This document shows positions 1-11,000 of a stretch of DNA of 38,973 nt, one piece after another. A model generated the notes under the pieces. The model did not search any database. It saw only the letters and a list, made by a program, of their open reading frames with translations, and was not told the DNA's origin. The first letter of the stretch is position 1; each line of letters begins with the position of its first letter. This stretch comes from Branchiostoma floridae (Eukaryota > Chordata > Leptocardii > Amphioxiformes > Branchiostomatidae), in contig NC_049983.1 of NCBI RefSeq assembly GCF_000003815.2, positions 5,127,078 through 5,166,050 of the forward strand, given 5' to 3'. The position numbers were made by a program, and so were the translations under genes.

Positions 1-1143
1 AGACAGACAGACAGACAGACGGGCATGGAGACAAACAGGGAGAGAGAACGATAGCTAGCCAGACAGACAGACGCACAGAACCGAACAGACCGACAGACAA
101 ACCAGCAAACAAGCAAGCCAGCAAGGCAGACATACAGATTGGCACACCGAATGACTGACAGACTAGCAAAGAGACAGAGAAACAGGGAGAGAGACAGATA
201 TAAGACACATAGACAGAGAGATGGACAGTCTACAAACAGCCGGACAGATAGAGAGACAAACAGAAAGACAGGCAGGCAGGCAAAAAGATAGACAGAGAGA
301 CAGACATGAAAGGCAGACAGAGAGACAGACGGAGAGGCAGACAGGGAGACAGACAGAGAGACAGACGCACAGGACGGAAGGCAGGCAAGCAGACAAACAG
401 ACACGGACAGACAAACAGGCAGTCAGATCGTCAGACAGACAGACATAGAGGTAGGCAAGCAGACATACAGGTAGGTAGGTAGAGAGACAGATAGACAGGC
501 AGATACTGACAGAGACAGACAGACCAACAGATAGACAGTAAGTCAGTCAGACAGACAGGCAGGTAGACAGACAGACAGACAGTCAGAGCGACAGAGAGAG
601 AACCAGAGACACTGTCAGCCAGAAAGACAGACAGGCAGACAAACAGATAGTCAGACAGACAGACAGACAGACAGACATAGAGATAGTCAGACAGATAGAG
701 ACAGGCGGATAGTGAGATAGACAGACAGAGAGACAGTCAGACAGACAGACAGAGAGGTAGGGGCAGGCAAACAGACAGGTAGGAAGGTAGACAGACAGAC
801 AGACAGACATAGCTATAGTCAGACAGACAGAGACAGGCGGATAGTCAGATAGACAGACAGAGACACAGTCAGACAGACAGACAGACAGACAGAGAGGTAT
901 GGGTAGGCAGACAGGTAGATAGGTAGACAGACAGACAGACGGACAGGCAAAGATACAGACAGACAGAGAGAGAGACCGACAGACAGACAGACAGACAGAC
1001 AGAGGGGTAGGGGTAGGCAGACAGACAGGTAGGAAGGTAGACAGACAGACAGACAGACAGACATAGAGAAAGGCACAGAGAGAGACAGACGGATAGTGGG
1101 ACAGACAGACAGGTAGGAAGGTAGACAGACAGACAGACAGACA
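1..1143. repeat. CAGA/CAGACAGA microsatellite, imperfect
   Basis: About 1.1 kb of imperfect CAGA tetranucleotide repeat with GAGA, GGTAGG and CATAG interruptions; it starts at the window edge, so its full length is unknown. From about 560 on there is a looser higher-order pattern of CAGACAGA blocks alternating with AGGTAGGAAGGTAGACAGAC. Reading frames here translate to Cys-Leu-Ser-Val or Asp-Arg-Gln-Thr repeats and are by-products of the low-complexity sequence, not genes. Confidence 0.95.
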
Positions 1144-2554
1144 GTCTTTGTTGGTTTGGGATTTTGCAGTTCCAATCAGTTTCCCGGAATGTCAAAACAA
1201 TGTAACGGAGGTTTTGCTACAGTACCATAGAGGGTTGCTACAGGGCCTAAAATCACAGAATTACACAAACTTAAGAATTTACATCACAAATTACAATGTC
1301 AAAGGTTGATAAAGGCCTGTTAAACAGCACAAACTATGACACAGTCAGGAAAATGGTCGAGTAGTAGCACTCAAAATAAAACGCAGTTTCTTTGTTTGCA
1401 TTTCATAACTGGTAAACCTTATCATGACGTAATAATCCAGGTTTATATTGAACAGTACAAGCTGCATATCCGACAGATTTAATTGATCCACTCACATCTA
1501 CTCACGCTTATATTTTCGGTAAGTGTGGTGGGTTCTTTTACGCGCTCAGATTGTGGTTGTCCTCATGCATGGGACTTCCATTTAACGTCCTGTCTAAACC
1601 TTAACCGAAGCTAGCGGGATAATAATCAGGGTTTGTTATGGGTAGCTTTCGTACCGGGGTATTTCAGAACAATCCATTTTGAAGGGGTAACTTTGGGTGC
1701 TTTCATTTGACGCCCACATTTCTACGGTCCGGGCCGGGGTGATCGTGGTGATCAGAAGGGGTATTGGAATAATCCCTTTCTGCTCTGGTCCAGGAGTGAT
1801 TTTTTCCGATGTCTATTTTTGCTTGGGCAGGGATGGGCTAGTGAAATATACTGCGTTTGCTCGCACATGTTGAATTTCTATTGTTCCCTGGTGGTTCCAT
1901 TTTCAACCACATGTTCTCAAAGAGTTGACCAGTAATGTTATAAATTGTTAATCCCTTGATGACACCAATGAGGTTCTTGACCCCACCGACGAAACTACGC
2001 GGAGCTTATTTGTGCACACGGAGTTTTCCCTGCGTACAAGTTGACATGTTAAATCACTTAAACAGTTTGGTCTGGTGGGTAAGAAGTGTGTCATTATTAG
2101 AGGAGGGTCTGCATGGGAGTCTCGATAACGCTTTACGCTAAAATTTTTAGTGTTACGCTGAACTGAAGGCAATTACACAAAGTTTGTTCCCATCGCTTCG
2201 AATTATGTGAATATGACGGCGTTTTCTACGATTTACGTACAATCAAAATACGCTACACAGAAAAGGGGCATGCACGATCTCTTAGGGAGAAAGTCGACCA
2301 AATTCCTGGCCGATATTAGCGCAATCTGACGGGTTTAATTGTGAGGCTCGCCGCCAAGTGGTGGAACCCCCGGCGGGAAGGCCAACAGCTGGACAGACTT
2401 ATCCCGTCACCCCTGATATCATCTGGAGACTTCCGGGGAAAAAACAGATTTAGATATTGGATCTGCTGTCGGAGTCGTTCATAGCGTCGGTCAGGAGTGA
2501 TCAAGTTCAGCAGACGTTTTCTTTTGTTATCACCATGAAAAATGGAGACATAGT
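1144..2554. other. non-coding, no gene recognised
   Basis: Unique-looking intergenic sequence without recognisable coding potential, RNA gene or clear repeat structure. Short reading frames around 1948-2172 and 2316-2504 match no protein I know and are not flanked by convincing splice sites. Confidence 0.5.
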
Positions 2555-2700
2555 TTTGGGTGTGTCTGTGTGTCTGTCTGTGTTTCCGGATTTGGGCAGT
2601 AAGATTATTACCTCTGAATGGATTACCATTACAATGATATTCGGTATGTGGGTAGGTGTTGGGAAGACGGAGGTCAAGGTCGATTTGACCCCCCCCCCCC
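2555..2700 (+). repeat. dispersed repeat module (GGTATGTGGGTAGG type)
   Basis: This segment carries GGATTACCATTACAATGATA, then GGTATGTGGGTAGG, then AGGTCAAGGTC. Related modules occur near 4500-4610, 4620-4830, 5155-5290 and 35450-35580 in this window, each with an ATTTGGTA-like core, GTGTAGG or GTGGGTAGG, and a following AAGGTCAAGTT-like tail. It ends in a C homopolymer at about 2691-2701. It looks like a piece of an interspersed repeat family of unknown class. Confidence 0.55.
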
Positions 2701-2808
2701 CATCCCCGGTTGGTGGCCTTGGTACTGCAGTAGAAGTTCCGTTCTTTGTATCTTTTGACCTGGACATGCTATGGTCTTGATTTTCGGGTGGTAGGTAGCG
2801 TGTGATGT

Positions 2809-2816
2809 ATCCACAG
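2809..2816. repeat. target-site duplication, left copy
   Basis: ATCCACAG directly flanks the left end of the inverted-repeat element and recurs at its right end (3510-3517). The duplication is 8 bp; 9 bp is possible because a G follows on both sides. Confidence 0.8.
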
Positions 2817-3509
2817 GGTAACAGGTTGTTTCGCAACAATACCAGTTCGCAACAGCCAGTTCGCAACAAGGCAAGTCTTTTCGCAACAAAGTACAAGTCG
2901 TTTCGCAACATTTGGATGTTATCAATCTTGATAGCCTAATAGCATTAGAAATCGTACTTCTAACATAATTAAACACCTACGGCACTAAAATTCGCAGCGA
3001 AATTCCCCGCCAGACGAAGTTGACCCAGGCCGGCGGCGGACTAACACCCGTGCGCCACCGAAACTCGGGCGCCGCCCGGCGTATGCAAATATCATCGGGC
3101 TCTCATCTGGTAAATGGTCGGGTACCACAATCCATACGTTTAGCAGATCCGCGCATTGAAATAAATATATATATATTTTTAATCCCAAGCCCTATGGTCC
3201 CTGTGCACGCCGTGTATAAAACTGTACCGCCCGGCGTATGAAAATCATCGGGCTGTCAGGTCCATACGGTCCCATGGTCCATGCGGCACCATGTTCCTAT
3301 GCCGCCGGGGTTGTCTTTCGCACCCAGTAAGATTTTTACCTTAATAATACGATTTCTAATACTATTAGGCTATCAAGATTGATAGCATTCAAATGTTGCG
3401 AAAGGACTTGTACTTTGTTGCGAAAAGACCTATACCTTGTTGCGAAAAGACTTGCCTTGTTGCGAACTGGCTGTTGCGAACTGGTATTGTTGCGAAACAA
3501 CCTGTAACC
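2817..3509. mobile_element. non-autonomous DNA transposon with long inverted repeats and TTCGCAAC subterminal arrays
   Basis: A 693-bp element flanked by ATCCACAG duplications. Its ends are GGTAACAGGTTG on the left and, read in reverse, GGTTACAGGTTG on the right. The two inverted arms are nearly identical for about 150 bp. Each arm contains five or six copies of TTCGCAAC spaced roughly 14-22 bp apart; the right arm has one extra unit. The middle (about 3000-3330) is GC-rich and holds an imperfect repeat of CGCCCGGCGTATG. No transposase frame is present, so it needs an enzyme in trans. An 8-bp duplication fits hAT or P-like enzymes. Long arms starting with GG would also fit a Mutator-like element if the duplication is 9 bp. 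Confidence 0.85.
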
Positions 3510-3517
3510 ATCCACAG
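3510..3517. repeat. target-site duplication, right copy
   Basis: The second ATCCACAG, immediately after the right inverted arm. Confidence 0.8.
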
Positions 3518-4499
3518 GAACAGGTGCCCTGAGCAGCTTGTTTTATCATAGGATTTCAACTGTCGGTCAAGCTACAAGTGTGAGAGTACCCCTGGTGAAA
3601 TAGCTGAAAACGAACTCTGACAAGAGCTTACGACATTGTACGACATATCTACGACTGCCTCATGCCCCCAACTTGCTGTCGTAACCCTATCGTACGACGA
3701 TTGACAAAATGAACGGGCTCGTACCAGTCATTTCTGGTAAGAAACATTATCGGATCGTCTCTCTAACTCATTTCCTCAATTTGTAATATTCAAGACATTG
3801 TTTCATGCCTCACGAAATGTAACGAAAAACCTGCATCTGAAGGCTGGATTGACGGGCCGTCAAGGCAGCGTTGTGTATGATCTGTGATTAGTACAACGAA
3901 GAGTCAAAGAAAGGGCAACAAACCAACATCGCCCAAACAGATTTAACTAATTCTGGAGCAGAGTCGATTTGTGCCACGATCTTTGACACGTGGTGGTCTG
4001 GGGGAAATAAAGTCCAGATTCTCGTTGACACCTGGGTGAAAAGACATGAGGCGCTCAAACGTTGAAATCTGGGCTTCCCCTTGATTGTATGGCAGAGGTC
4101 CAAAGGTAGGGCCGTCAGCACATGGGAAACATTAATCTCCAAGCAGAGGTCGGGCCTTGGCTCGCCTTTAAAAAAAATCTCCAAGTACAAAATGAAGAAC
4201 AGAGGGTTCGGCTCAGTGTTTTACGTAGCCTGGGAGCCTTACCTTCGGGTGCTCCCCTCTACCTCTATCATGGCGTTAAGAGTGCTGCTCGCCCGCCCAG
4301 GGGATTTTACGGGGATGGTTTCAAACATATATGACTCCCTTGGATATCCGTGGACACGGTCAGCAGTACTGAGGTAAATCCATAGGTGGCGCACATGTGT
4401 TCTGTTTTGTCTTAGGCCATGCCAACCAGATTTCTATGTTGTCGGATTCTGCAGTCACATCCCGAAAATAGCAGCAGAAACATGACTGACGGAGTCGCT
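3518..4499. other. non-coding, no gene recognised
   Basis: Intergenic sequence with several short open frames on both strands (for example 3888-4190 minus and 4081-4377 plus). None resembles a known protein and their codon use looks random. I see no RNA gene. Confidence 0.45.
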
Positions 4500-5292
4500 T
4501 ATTCCCTTCGCCAAGGTTATGTTTTCGGTTATCCCATAGGATGATGGGTCTATATGTAGGTCAACAGCAAATAACTCGAGAAATTGTCGATGGAACTTTG
4601 TGATTTTTGTTAGGTGTGTAGCGGTTGTGGAAAGGAAGACCAAGTTCGAAAACGATTTACCTGGCGTTTTCTTACGGTACTGCAGCGAGTTTTGATGTAA
4701 GTGCGTTTGGCTGTGGACAGCATACATGTAACTCGAGATGTTGTGGATGGATGTCCATTATACATTTTGTATTTGGTAGATGTGTAGGGGCGGCAAAAAG
4801 GAAGGTCAAGTTTGAGGTCAAATTTTCTGCAAATTCCAGGTTCATGATTTCTAAGTGGTTGATAGGTCTCGGAGTAAGTGGTGTAGGTTCATATAATCAT
4901 ATATTAATCATATATTAATCAGGTGCTTATTTGCATAATTAATGAATAAAGTTTACAAATGCCATGCATTTCAGGGTAAGACCTGATTTTGAGGACACTA
5001 GCCGTATGTATGTTACGGAAACAAACAGCCTTAATCAGACATGTATGTTAAGTAAACACTCATGTAAACATAACGTTATCAATCAGGGTGAGAAAATCTC
5101 CTTACATCACTGTGTTGGGCTATTTTTTCCCTTTTATTCACTTCCATTTTTCACCTTTGCCAAGATGGTTATGTTTTCAGTTGTGCCATGGTGCAGCGGC
5201 TATGGTGTGTGTCTATCATCAGTATAACTTGAGAAGTTGTTGACTTAAGATGTATCTGTTGTAGAAAGGAAGCTCAAGTTTAGTAATTGTTA
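4500..5292 (+). repeat. cluster of diverged dispersed-repeat modules
   Basis: Three related modules lie in tandem-like order near 4500-4610, 4620-4830 and 5155-5290. The first and third share (T)TTGCCAAGrTkGTTATGTTTTC-like starts. All carry an AACTyGAGAA or AACTCGAGATG core and a GTGTAGCGG / TGTAGGGG / CTGTTGTAG segment followed by GAAAGGAAG and TCAAGTT. The same family recurs at 2555-2700 and 35450-35580. Modules of this kind occur in interspersed repeats of marine invertebrates; I cannot assign a class. Confidence 0.5.
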
Positions 5293-5299
5293 TTTGCCA

Positions 5300-5399
5300 N
5301 NNNNNNNNNNNNNNNNNNNNNNNNNNNNNNNNNNNNNNNNNNNNNNNNNNNNNNNNNNNNNNNNNNNNNNNNNNNNNNNNNNNNNNNNNNNNNNNNNNN
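5300..5399. other. assembly gap (100 N)
   Basis: Exactly 100 undetermined bases, which usually denotes a gap of unknown size in a draft assembly. Confidence 0.99.
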
Positions 5400-6436
5400 C
5401 TAATGTGAGGGGGGTATTAGCAATACCTGAATGAGACCTTAAAGTCTTGAATAAAGGCATGATTATTTGGCGAAGGGATGTGTTTGTGGAACTCTAGTTT
5501 CCATCTCCTATCACTCAGCTGCTGCTTTCAGGCCATATTTGCCTAATTTGCATAAAGAGTCCTAGAACCGTGATGTTCCACCTGGACCATAGAACATCAT
5601 ACCTAAAATGATCACATCAAGCTATTGTTCTTTGATACTGTAAAGTGTGCGCTAGGAGACTCTTCAGGTTTCTCCTCCTGGACAATATAGTAGATGATAG
5701 TTGATAGCCTAGCCACTATCTTTAGTATCAGTTCTAGAATGTGTTATGTTTTTCAACTGAAATCACCTGTGCCCTAAGATCCAAAGTGTTTGGACATGTA
5801 TTTTGTCTCCAGTTAGTTGTCTTCTCCTTCTCAGAATATAGTTCGAATAAGAACCAGCAACATGTTCCCTCTTTCTGTCTTTACTGTGGAATCATAGGTT
5901 CAAACATCATGCAAATAAAATTTTGGTCAGTTGTGCATTGAATATGGCAACAATTAGTAACTAATCAGGGTTGAAGAAGATGGGAAGTACAGTGTACGTG
6001 TATTGTGTTCAATGCAGAGTTAAAGTATGCCGGTCTTCTATGCATTGGCCTGTTTTGGTGCAGTTTCAGCCCTATAAAATGCTATTAGTGCCAGGGCTGG
6101 CCGCTGACCTCCAAAAAGAAACCTCCAAACAAGGCCGACGTCCCTAACTTTCGGGGTTCGTGCGCTACATGCGTGCAAAGCTGCCACTTTGGAGGAATAT
6201 GCTATCCCGGATATATCCGGGTGCAGCACACAGGGCATGTTTATGTTGCCGGATATATATCCGGGCTTGGCAGTTTAAGGGTTAATTAAAGCTTCCTGCT
6301 GTCTGGGTAACTATGCTCTGCTGGCAGAGAGACCCGCGGCCGTCTGCTCCAGAGAAAGCTTAGAGCGATGACTGGACACCAGGTTACGTCCACCAGAAAA
6401 TTAGGGCCAGAAAAGGTAAGACAACAATATAAAATA
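5400..6436. other. non-coding, no gene recognised
   Basis: Intergenic sequence after the gap. Two CCGGATATATCCGGG-like palindromes (about 6206-6220 and 6250-6267) bracket a short segment, suggesting another repeat remnant. Open frames at 5741-5941 and 6038-6238 show no recognisable protein features. Confidence 0.45.
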
Positions 6437-6794
6437 ATTCTTGAACTAGTTTAACTGACAGTGTAATTTCCAACACAAAACAACCAAATTTTTGACTGAA
6501 CAGCACCAGTCTTCGTCAAGGAATGAATAATCCACTGCTGTCATGACATAACGTTATACAGATAGTGACTCAGTGAGCAGTGGATCATAAGTTGCAGGAA
6601 GTCTATGGCGCCCACTGTCTCTGTTCAGGGATGGTTGTAAAGCTCTGATGTAGATGGCTTCCCTCTAGCAAAAAAGTGTCCAAGATTTTAACAGTGTCCA
6701 GTGAGACCGAATGACCAAGTGATTCTATGTGAATATGAATTTGGGTAAGTCAAATTTTTTGTGTCGGATATTACAGTTAAACTAGTTCAAGAAT
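6437..6794. mobile_element. inverted-repeat element, 358 bp
   Basis: A 21-bp perfect inverted repeat bounds the element: ATTCTTGAACTAGTTTAACT(G) at 6437-6457 and its reverse complement at 6774-6794. Next to the left arm, reading on the minus strand, is GACGAAGACTGGTGCTGTTC, a tail-like motif resembling the ends of some retroelements. There is no coding capacity. Class uncertain (MITE or end fragment of a Penelope-like or similar element). Confidence 0.6.
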
Positions 6795-7909
6795 GACTTT
6801 TACCAACACAGACGAACTTTCAAGTTAATATAAAATAATGGTTTAATCATGAGGTAAGACTATACATGTGACTGTCTTATAAGGGAACTAAAATAATCTA
6901 CATGTATTCTTAGCAATCTCTTACCATACAGACCAAGCATCTGTTTTAACATGAAATATTAGATTACCTTCTCAATGATTAAATCATCAGAACAAGTTAT
7001 ATTCTACTGCTTATTTGCATTTGCTCACTATAGGGCTCCTATAACAAATCAATTTTAAAGACTATCAAGAAAGAAAATTGCAATGTATATATGGTAATAT
7101 GGTCAATAAGATATGAACAAATCCTATATTCTCCAGAACAAATTTCTGCTGATTGCATGTACATGTACTATGTACTGTACCACCCCCTCACTGCACCCAT
7201 ATTTACATACATTGTACATGTATGTTGAGGTTTTACAAATACAAATGTGTCCCATCTGACATTTAGACCTCTTGGGCCAACATTTCCTCATGTTTCAATA
7301 CATGTATAACTCTGTAAATTAAACGCTGTAGAGTTGCAGCCATCTTGCTTACTTATTATTAACTCACCAGGCCTGGATATGCATATATATACTGAAGCAG
7401 ACTTGTAAATGTATTGAGCAGTAAGGAGTCACAAAGATTGAGAGAATCTTCAACAGGCCCTATTAAGTGACCCAGTCGTCAGCAATCCTGAACAGAACTA
7501 GATGCTGTGCATGTTGGTTGTTTAGGATGTGGGAACTCGGCAAAACACCACATCTGAATGCACCAAGAGCACCACAGCAAGAGACCTGGAACTACAAACA
7601 GAGAAACTAATCATTTTGTTGGTCTGCAAAGTCAATTTTAGGCCATATTGATTCAATTACATTGTATATGGATTCTCCATTAACTAAAAGAATTGGCTCC
7701 AAAAAGTATTGAAAGTATTACCATGAAAAATGTACCAGTATGACTAGAATAAAGATACAACAAAACACACAAAGAGTTAAAAAGATTTGTTTCTTTGTCA
7801 ATGAAATTTGTTGAGTGTTCTGTCAAATCCCCTGCCCACAGTTCCGCCACCAATATACTGCAGATTCAGTAAGACACTTGTGACGGTTGTGTACTCCTTA
7901 ACAATATAT
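6795..7909. other. non-coding flank downstream of the WASP gene
   Basis: AT-rich sequence between the inverted-repeat element and the 3' end of the WASP gene. I see no gene, RNA or clear repeat in it. Confidence 0.5.
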
Positions 7910-7915
7910 TTTATT
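7910..7915 (-). terminator. candidate poly(A) signal of the WASP gene
   Basis: TTTATT on the plus strand reads AATAAA on the minus strand, about 120 bp past the WASP stop codon. This would give a short 3' untranslated region. The motif is common in AT-rich DNA, so the assignment is tentative. Confidence 0.35.
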
Positions 7916-8036
7916 TGCACACTTATTTCCCAATTCTATTTCTAGTCATCTCAGCATCTCTTGTTCCAGTTGTCCTGATCTTATATAGTAAGTGACTTGT
8001 CTGACCTGCCCATTGTTACTGCAACACTCACCACTT

Positions 8037-8092
8037 TTAGTCCCATTCATCCTCATCATCATCAAAGTCATCATCATCATCGTCATCATCAT
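8037..8092 (-). CDS. WASL: WASP coding exon 11: acidic tail and stop
   Basis: 56 bp, entered in phase 1 after acceptor AATTGCAG. It encodes nine aspartates, Phe, then DDDEDEWD and TAA. The penultimate Trp in an acidic tail is the Arp2/3-binding signature of WASP-family proteins. The Asp run is coded mostly by GAT triplets, so it could vary in length. Confidence 0.97.
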
Positions 8093-11000
8093 CTGCAATT
8101 GAAAAAAAATACACAACTATCACTAATATCTTCAATATGCAGAATTATATAATATCATGTACATATAGAATACAACAGGTGTATTCTGTATCACCCTCGG
8201 TACCAGCCCAACCAAGGGTCGGATCGCCCGACATCCGTGTCACAACAGCAATGTTCCAATGTCCGAATCAGGTATTCGAATTGCCAACCGTGCCGCACTC
8301 GGCCCGCTCGAAATGGTTCGATTCAATCAAAGGAAGCCTGAGTGATGCAACTTTCGAACCTGTGTGATACGGAAGTTATCACACGGTCCGGAACATGCGT
8401 ATCGAACGTTTTCGCATCACAGGTATGACATAAATGTTTAGAGCATTTCCTCTTGCTTTCCATATCAATGAAGCCGTCTTCTTCCTTAACACACCTGAAG
8501 AGTTGGAGTGGATGGCCTGGGCTCGGTTAGCCAGTGCTCGTGCCAGGGCACCTGCCATGCCATCCAGCTGGGGAGATGCTGCAGGTGCAGAGTCGGACTC
8601 ACTCACCTGGACACAGGTGTAACAGGATGGTACAATAACATGTCATGTGTTACAACTTAACAAGGTCTCTATCTACATAATCAACACACACTCACATCAC
8701 CTTAGCTTCTGAAATTTACATCCAACGACAGTAAAATTGCCTCATTTAAATTAAGTAATCAATTGTATAATCTGAATCAAGTTATAATATTTTCCGCCAA
8801 CAAATAAAATACACACCAGGCCAAAGACCAAGCAAAAAATAAAAGCAGAATTTAAAATAAGTAAAAAAAACAGTTATAGGATCGAACCCACAACAAACTT
8901 AAAGTCAGGAACTACATTGTATCATTGTAGTTGATAAATCATGATGGATTCACAGTAATTTGTCTCTTTGAACTGATGACACTGCGTACAACGTTTCAAT
9001 AGCGTCTATATCCTGACCATTTACAGAATTGGCAAGTCACCGCAGGTACAAATAGACAGGACGTCTTGCAGACAGGCATGCATGCGTGCGGACATCGTGC
9101 AGATAGATTACTGACAGCCCATTTCGGCACATATGTATCAAAATGAAAAAACAAAAAACAATAGGACCTGTGATGGCCCATGTAACACTGACCGGTTTGA
9201 GCTGCATTCCTGTCCTGATCTGACTGAGGAGCTCCCCCCTGGGGTCTGCAGCTACGGGCGCCTGGCGCTGACTCTCATCAACATGTTTCAGTTGTTTCCC
9301 TTTCTGGATGGAAGCCAGAAGGTCTGCCCGACCAGACGAGCCACCGGGGGGAGCCAGACTTGACGATGGGGGTGGGGGTGGTGGAGGTCCCCCCATGGGT
9401 GGAGGAGGAGGGGGAGGGGGTGCTACAGCAGGACCGGGTCCTGGTGGGGGTGGGGGTGGCGGTGGTGGACCTCCCATTACTGAGGGAGGGGGAGGGGGTG
9501 GGCCTGGGGATCTGTGGTGGCTAATGGGTGGAGGGGGTGGGGGGGCAGCACTCCGGCTAACAGGGGAGTGGGAGGGGGGAGGGGGGAGGTCTCTAGATAT
9601 GGGAGGGGGTGGGGGTACTGCTGCATTTCGAGAAGGCAATGGCGGAGGTCCACCGCTGCCTCGAGAGGGGGGAGGAGGAGGGGGGGCACCACCTCGACTG
9701 GGAGGGGGTGGGGGTGGAGGACCTGAAAAAAAAAAAACCAAACCAACATGTTACAAAACTGGAGACTCTCCTACAACAATACACAATGCTGCTATTACAG
9801 ACTGCGATCAAATGCACCACCATTCTGGATTCATTCGCCGCATGCCTGCGAAGCTGGTGTGTTACGCCGAATGGCGGTTATACCGGCTATATAGATACAG
9901 ATCAGGGATCGAAATACATTTTTTTTGCTACATGCAAAATTGCAAGTTGGCAAAAATTTTACGTGCAAGTTGAAAAATTTACATGCAAAATACTGCAATG
10001 TTCTAGCCAGCATCTATCATTCCGTCCTTTGGCAGAATTTTGTTGCTCAAGACAGATAAGAATTTTGCCCATTCTGTCACTTTTGGTTGACAGAAATTGG
10101 CGCATGAAAGTATGGTCAGAACTTGAAATTTTGGAAAGATATCCATATAATCAGCATGTAAGTTTGCAGCAAAGCCAAATTTGATTATTTATAACACCTA
10201 CTGACGACTGGTGACGATCCCCGTCAGACAAACAATATTGCAAGTTCAGAATATTTTTACATGCAAATCTCAAAAATTATGTGCAAATTGCAAGTTAAGT
10301 ATGTGTATTTCGACCCCTGCAGATACAGAAGCTGGTGTGTTACGCCGAGCGGCCGTTATACCGGCTATATAGATACAGATACAGAAGCTGGTGTGTTACG
10401 CCGAACGGCGGTTATACCGGCTATATAGATACAGATACAGATTCAGAAATCCTTTTCTGCACCAATAGGGACACAAATTGGATTGCACTTTTGCAAGGTT
10501 TCCTGTCAATGTCATATCAAGAAGAGTTTGTTATCCATAATACATTTTTTTTCATATTTATTCAAGAAATCTTACATTGAGCATCTTTAATAGATATGTA
10601 TTTATACAGAATTTGATCTTAAAACTGAACATCAAAAATGCAAGCACGTCTAACCCTCGCAGGAAGGCCAGCAACAGACACTAAAACTCATGTCATGAGT
10701 CATGAGTGTGAGAAAAACCAACCAGACTGGGACTTAAACTCCTTCTTGACAGCTTCCAGTCCTCCTTGCTTCTCAATAAAATCATAGATGAACTTAGAGG
10801 TTTCTTTGTCCTTCAGTAAGTCTTGACTGATTCCTGCTTGTTCAAACAGTGACTTCAGGTCTGGGTCCATGCTTGTCATCTGGAAGTCCACAAAACAAGA
10901 TGTAACTAGAAAGGTCACATTTGCAGGCAAATACACAACTGTGTTTGTTAACCTCCACATGGTCTAGACTTACCACTTATACCTGTTTTTACTCAAACAC

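Noticed and set aside
163-1195. Several minus-strand open frames with Cys-Leu-Ser-Val repeats and plus-strand Asp-Arg-Gln-Thr frames
   Set aside because: They are translations of the CAGA microsatellite, with no domain or splice structure.
4081-4377. 98-residue plus-strand open frame
   Set aside because: Random-looking composition, no homology recognised and no splice or start context.
9308-9973. 221-residue glycine-rich plus-strand open frame
   Set aside because: It is the complement of the proline-codon runs in WASP exon 9 and extends into intron sequence.
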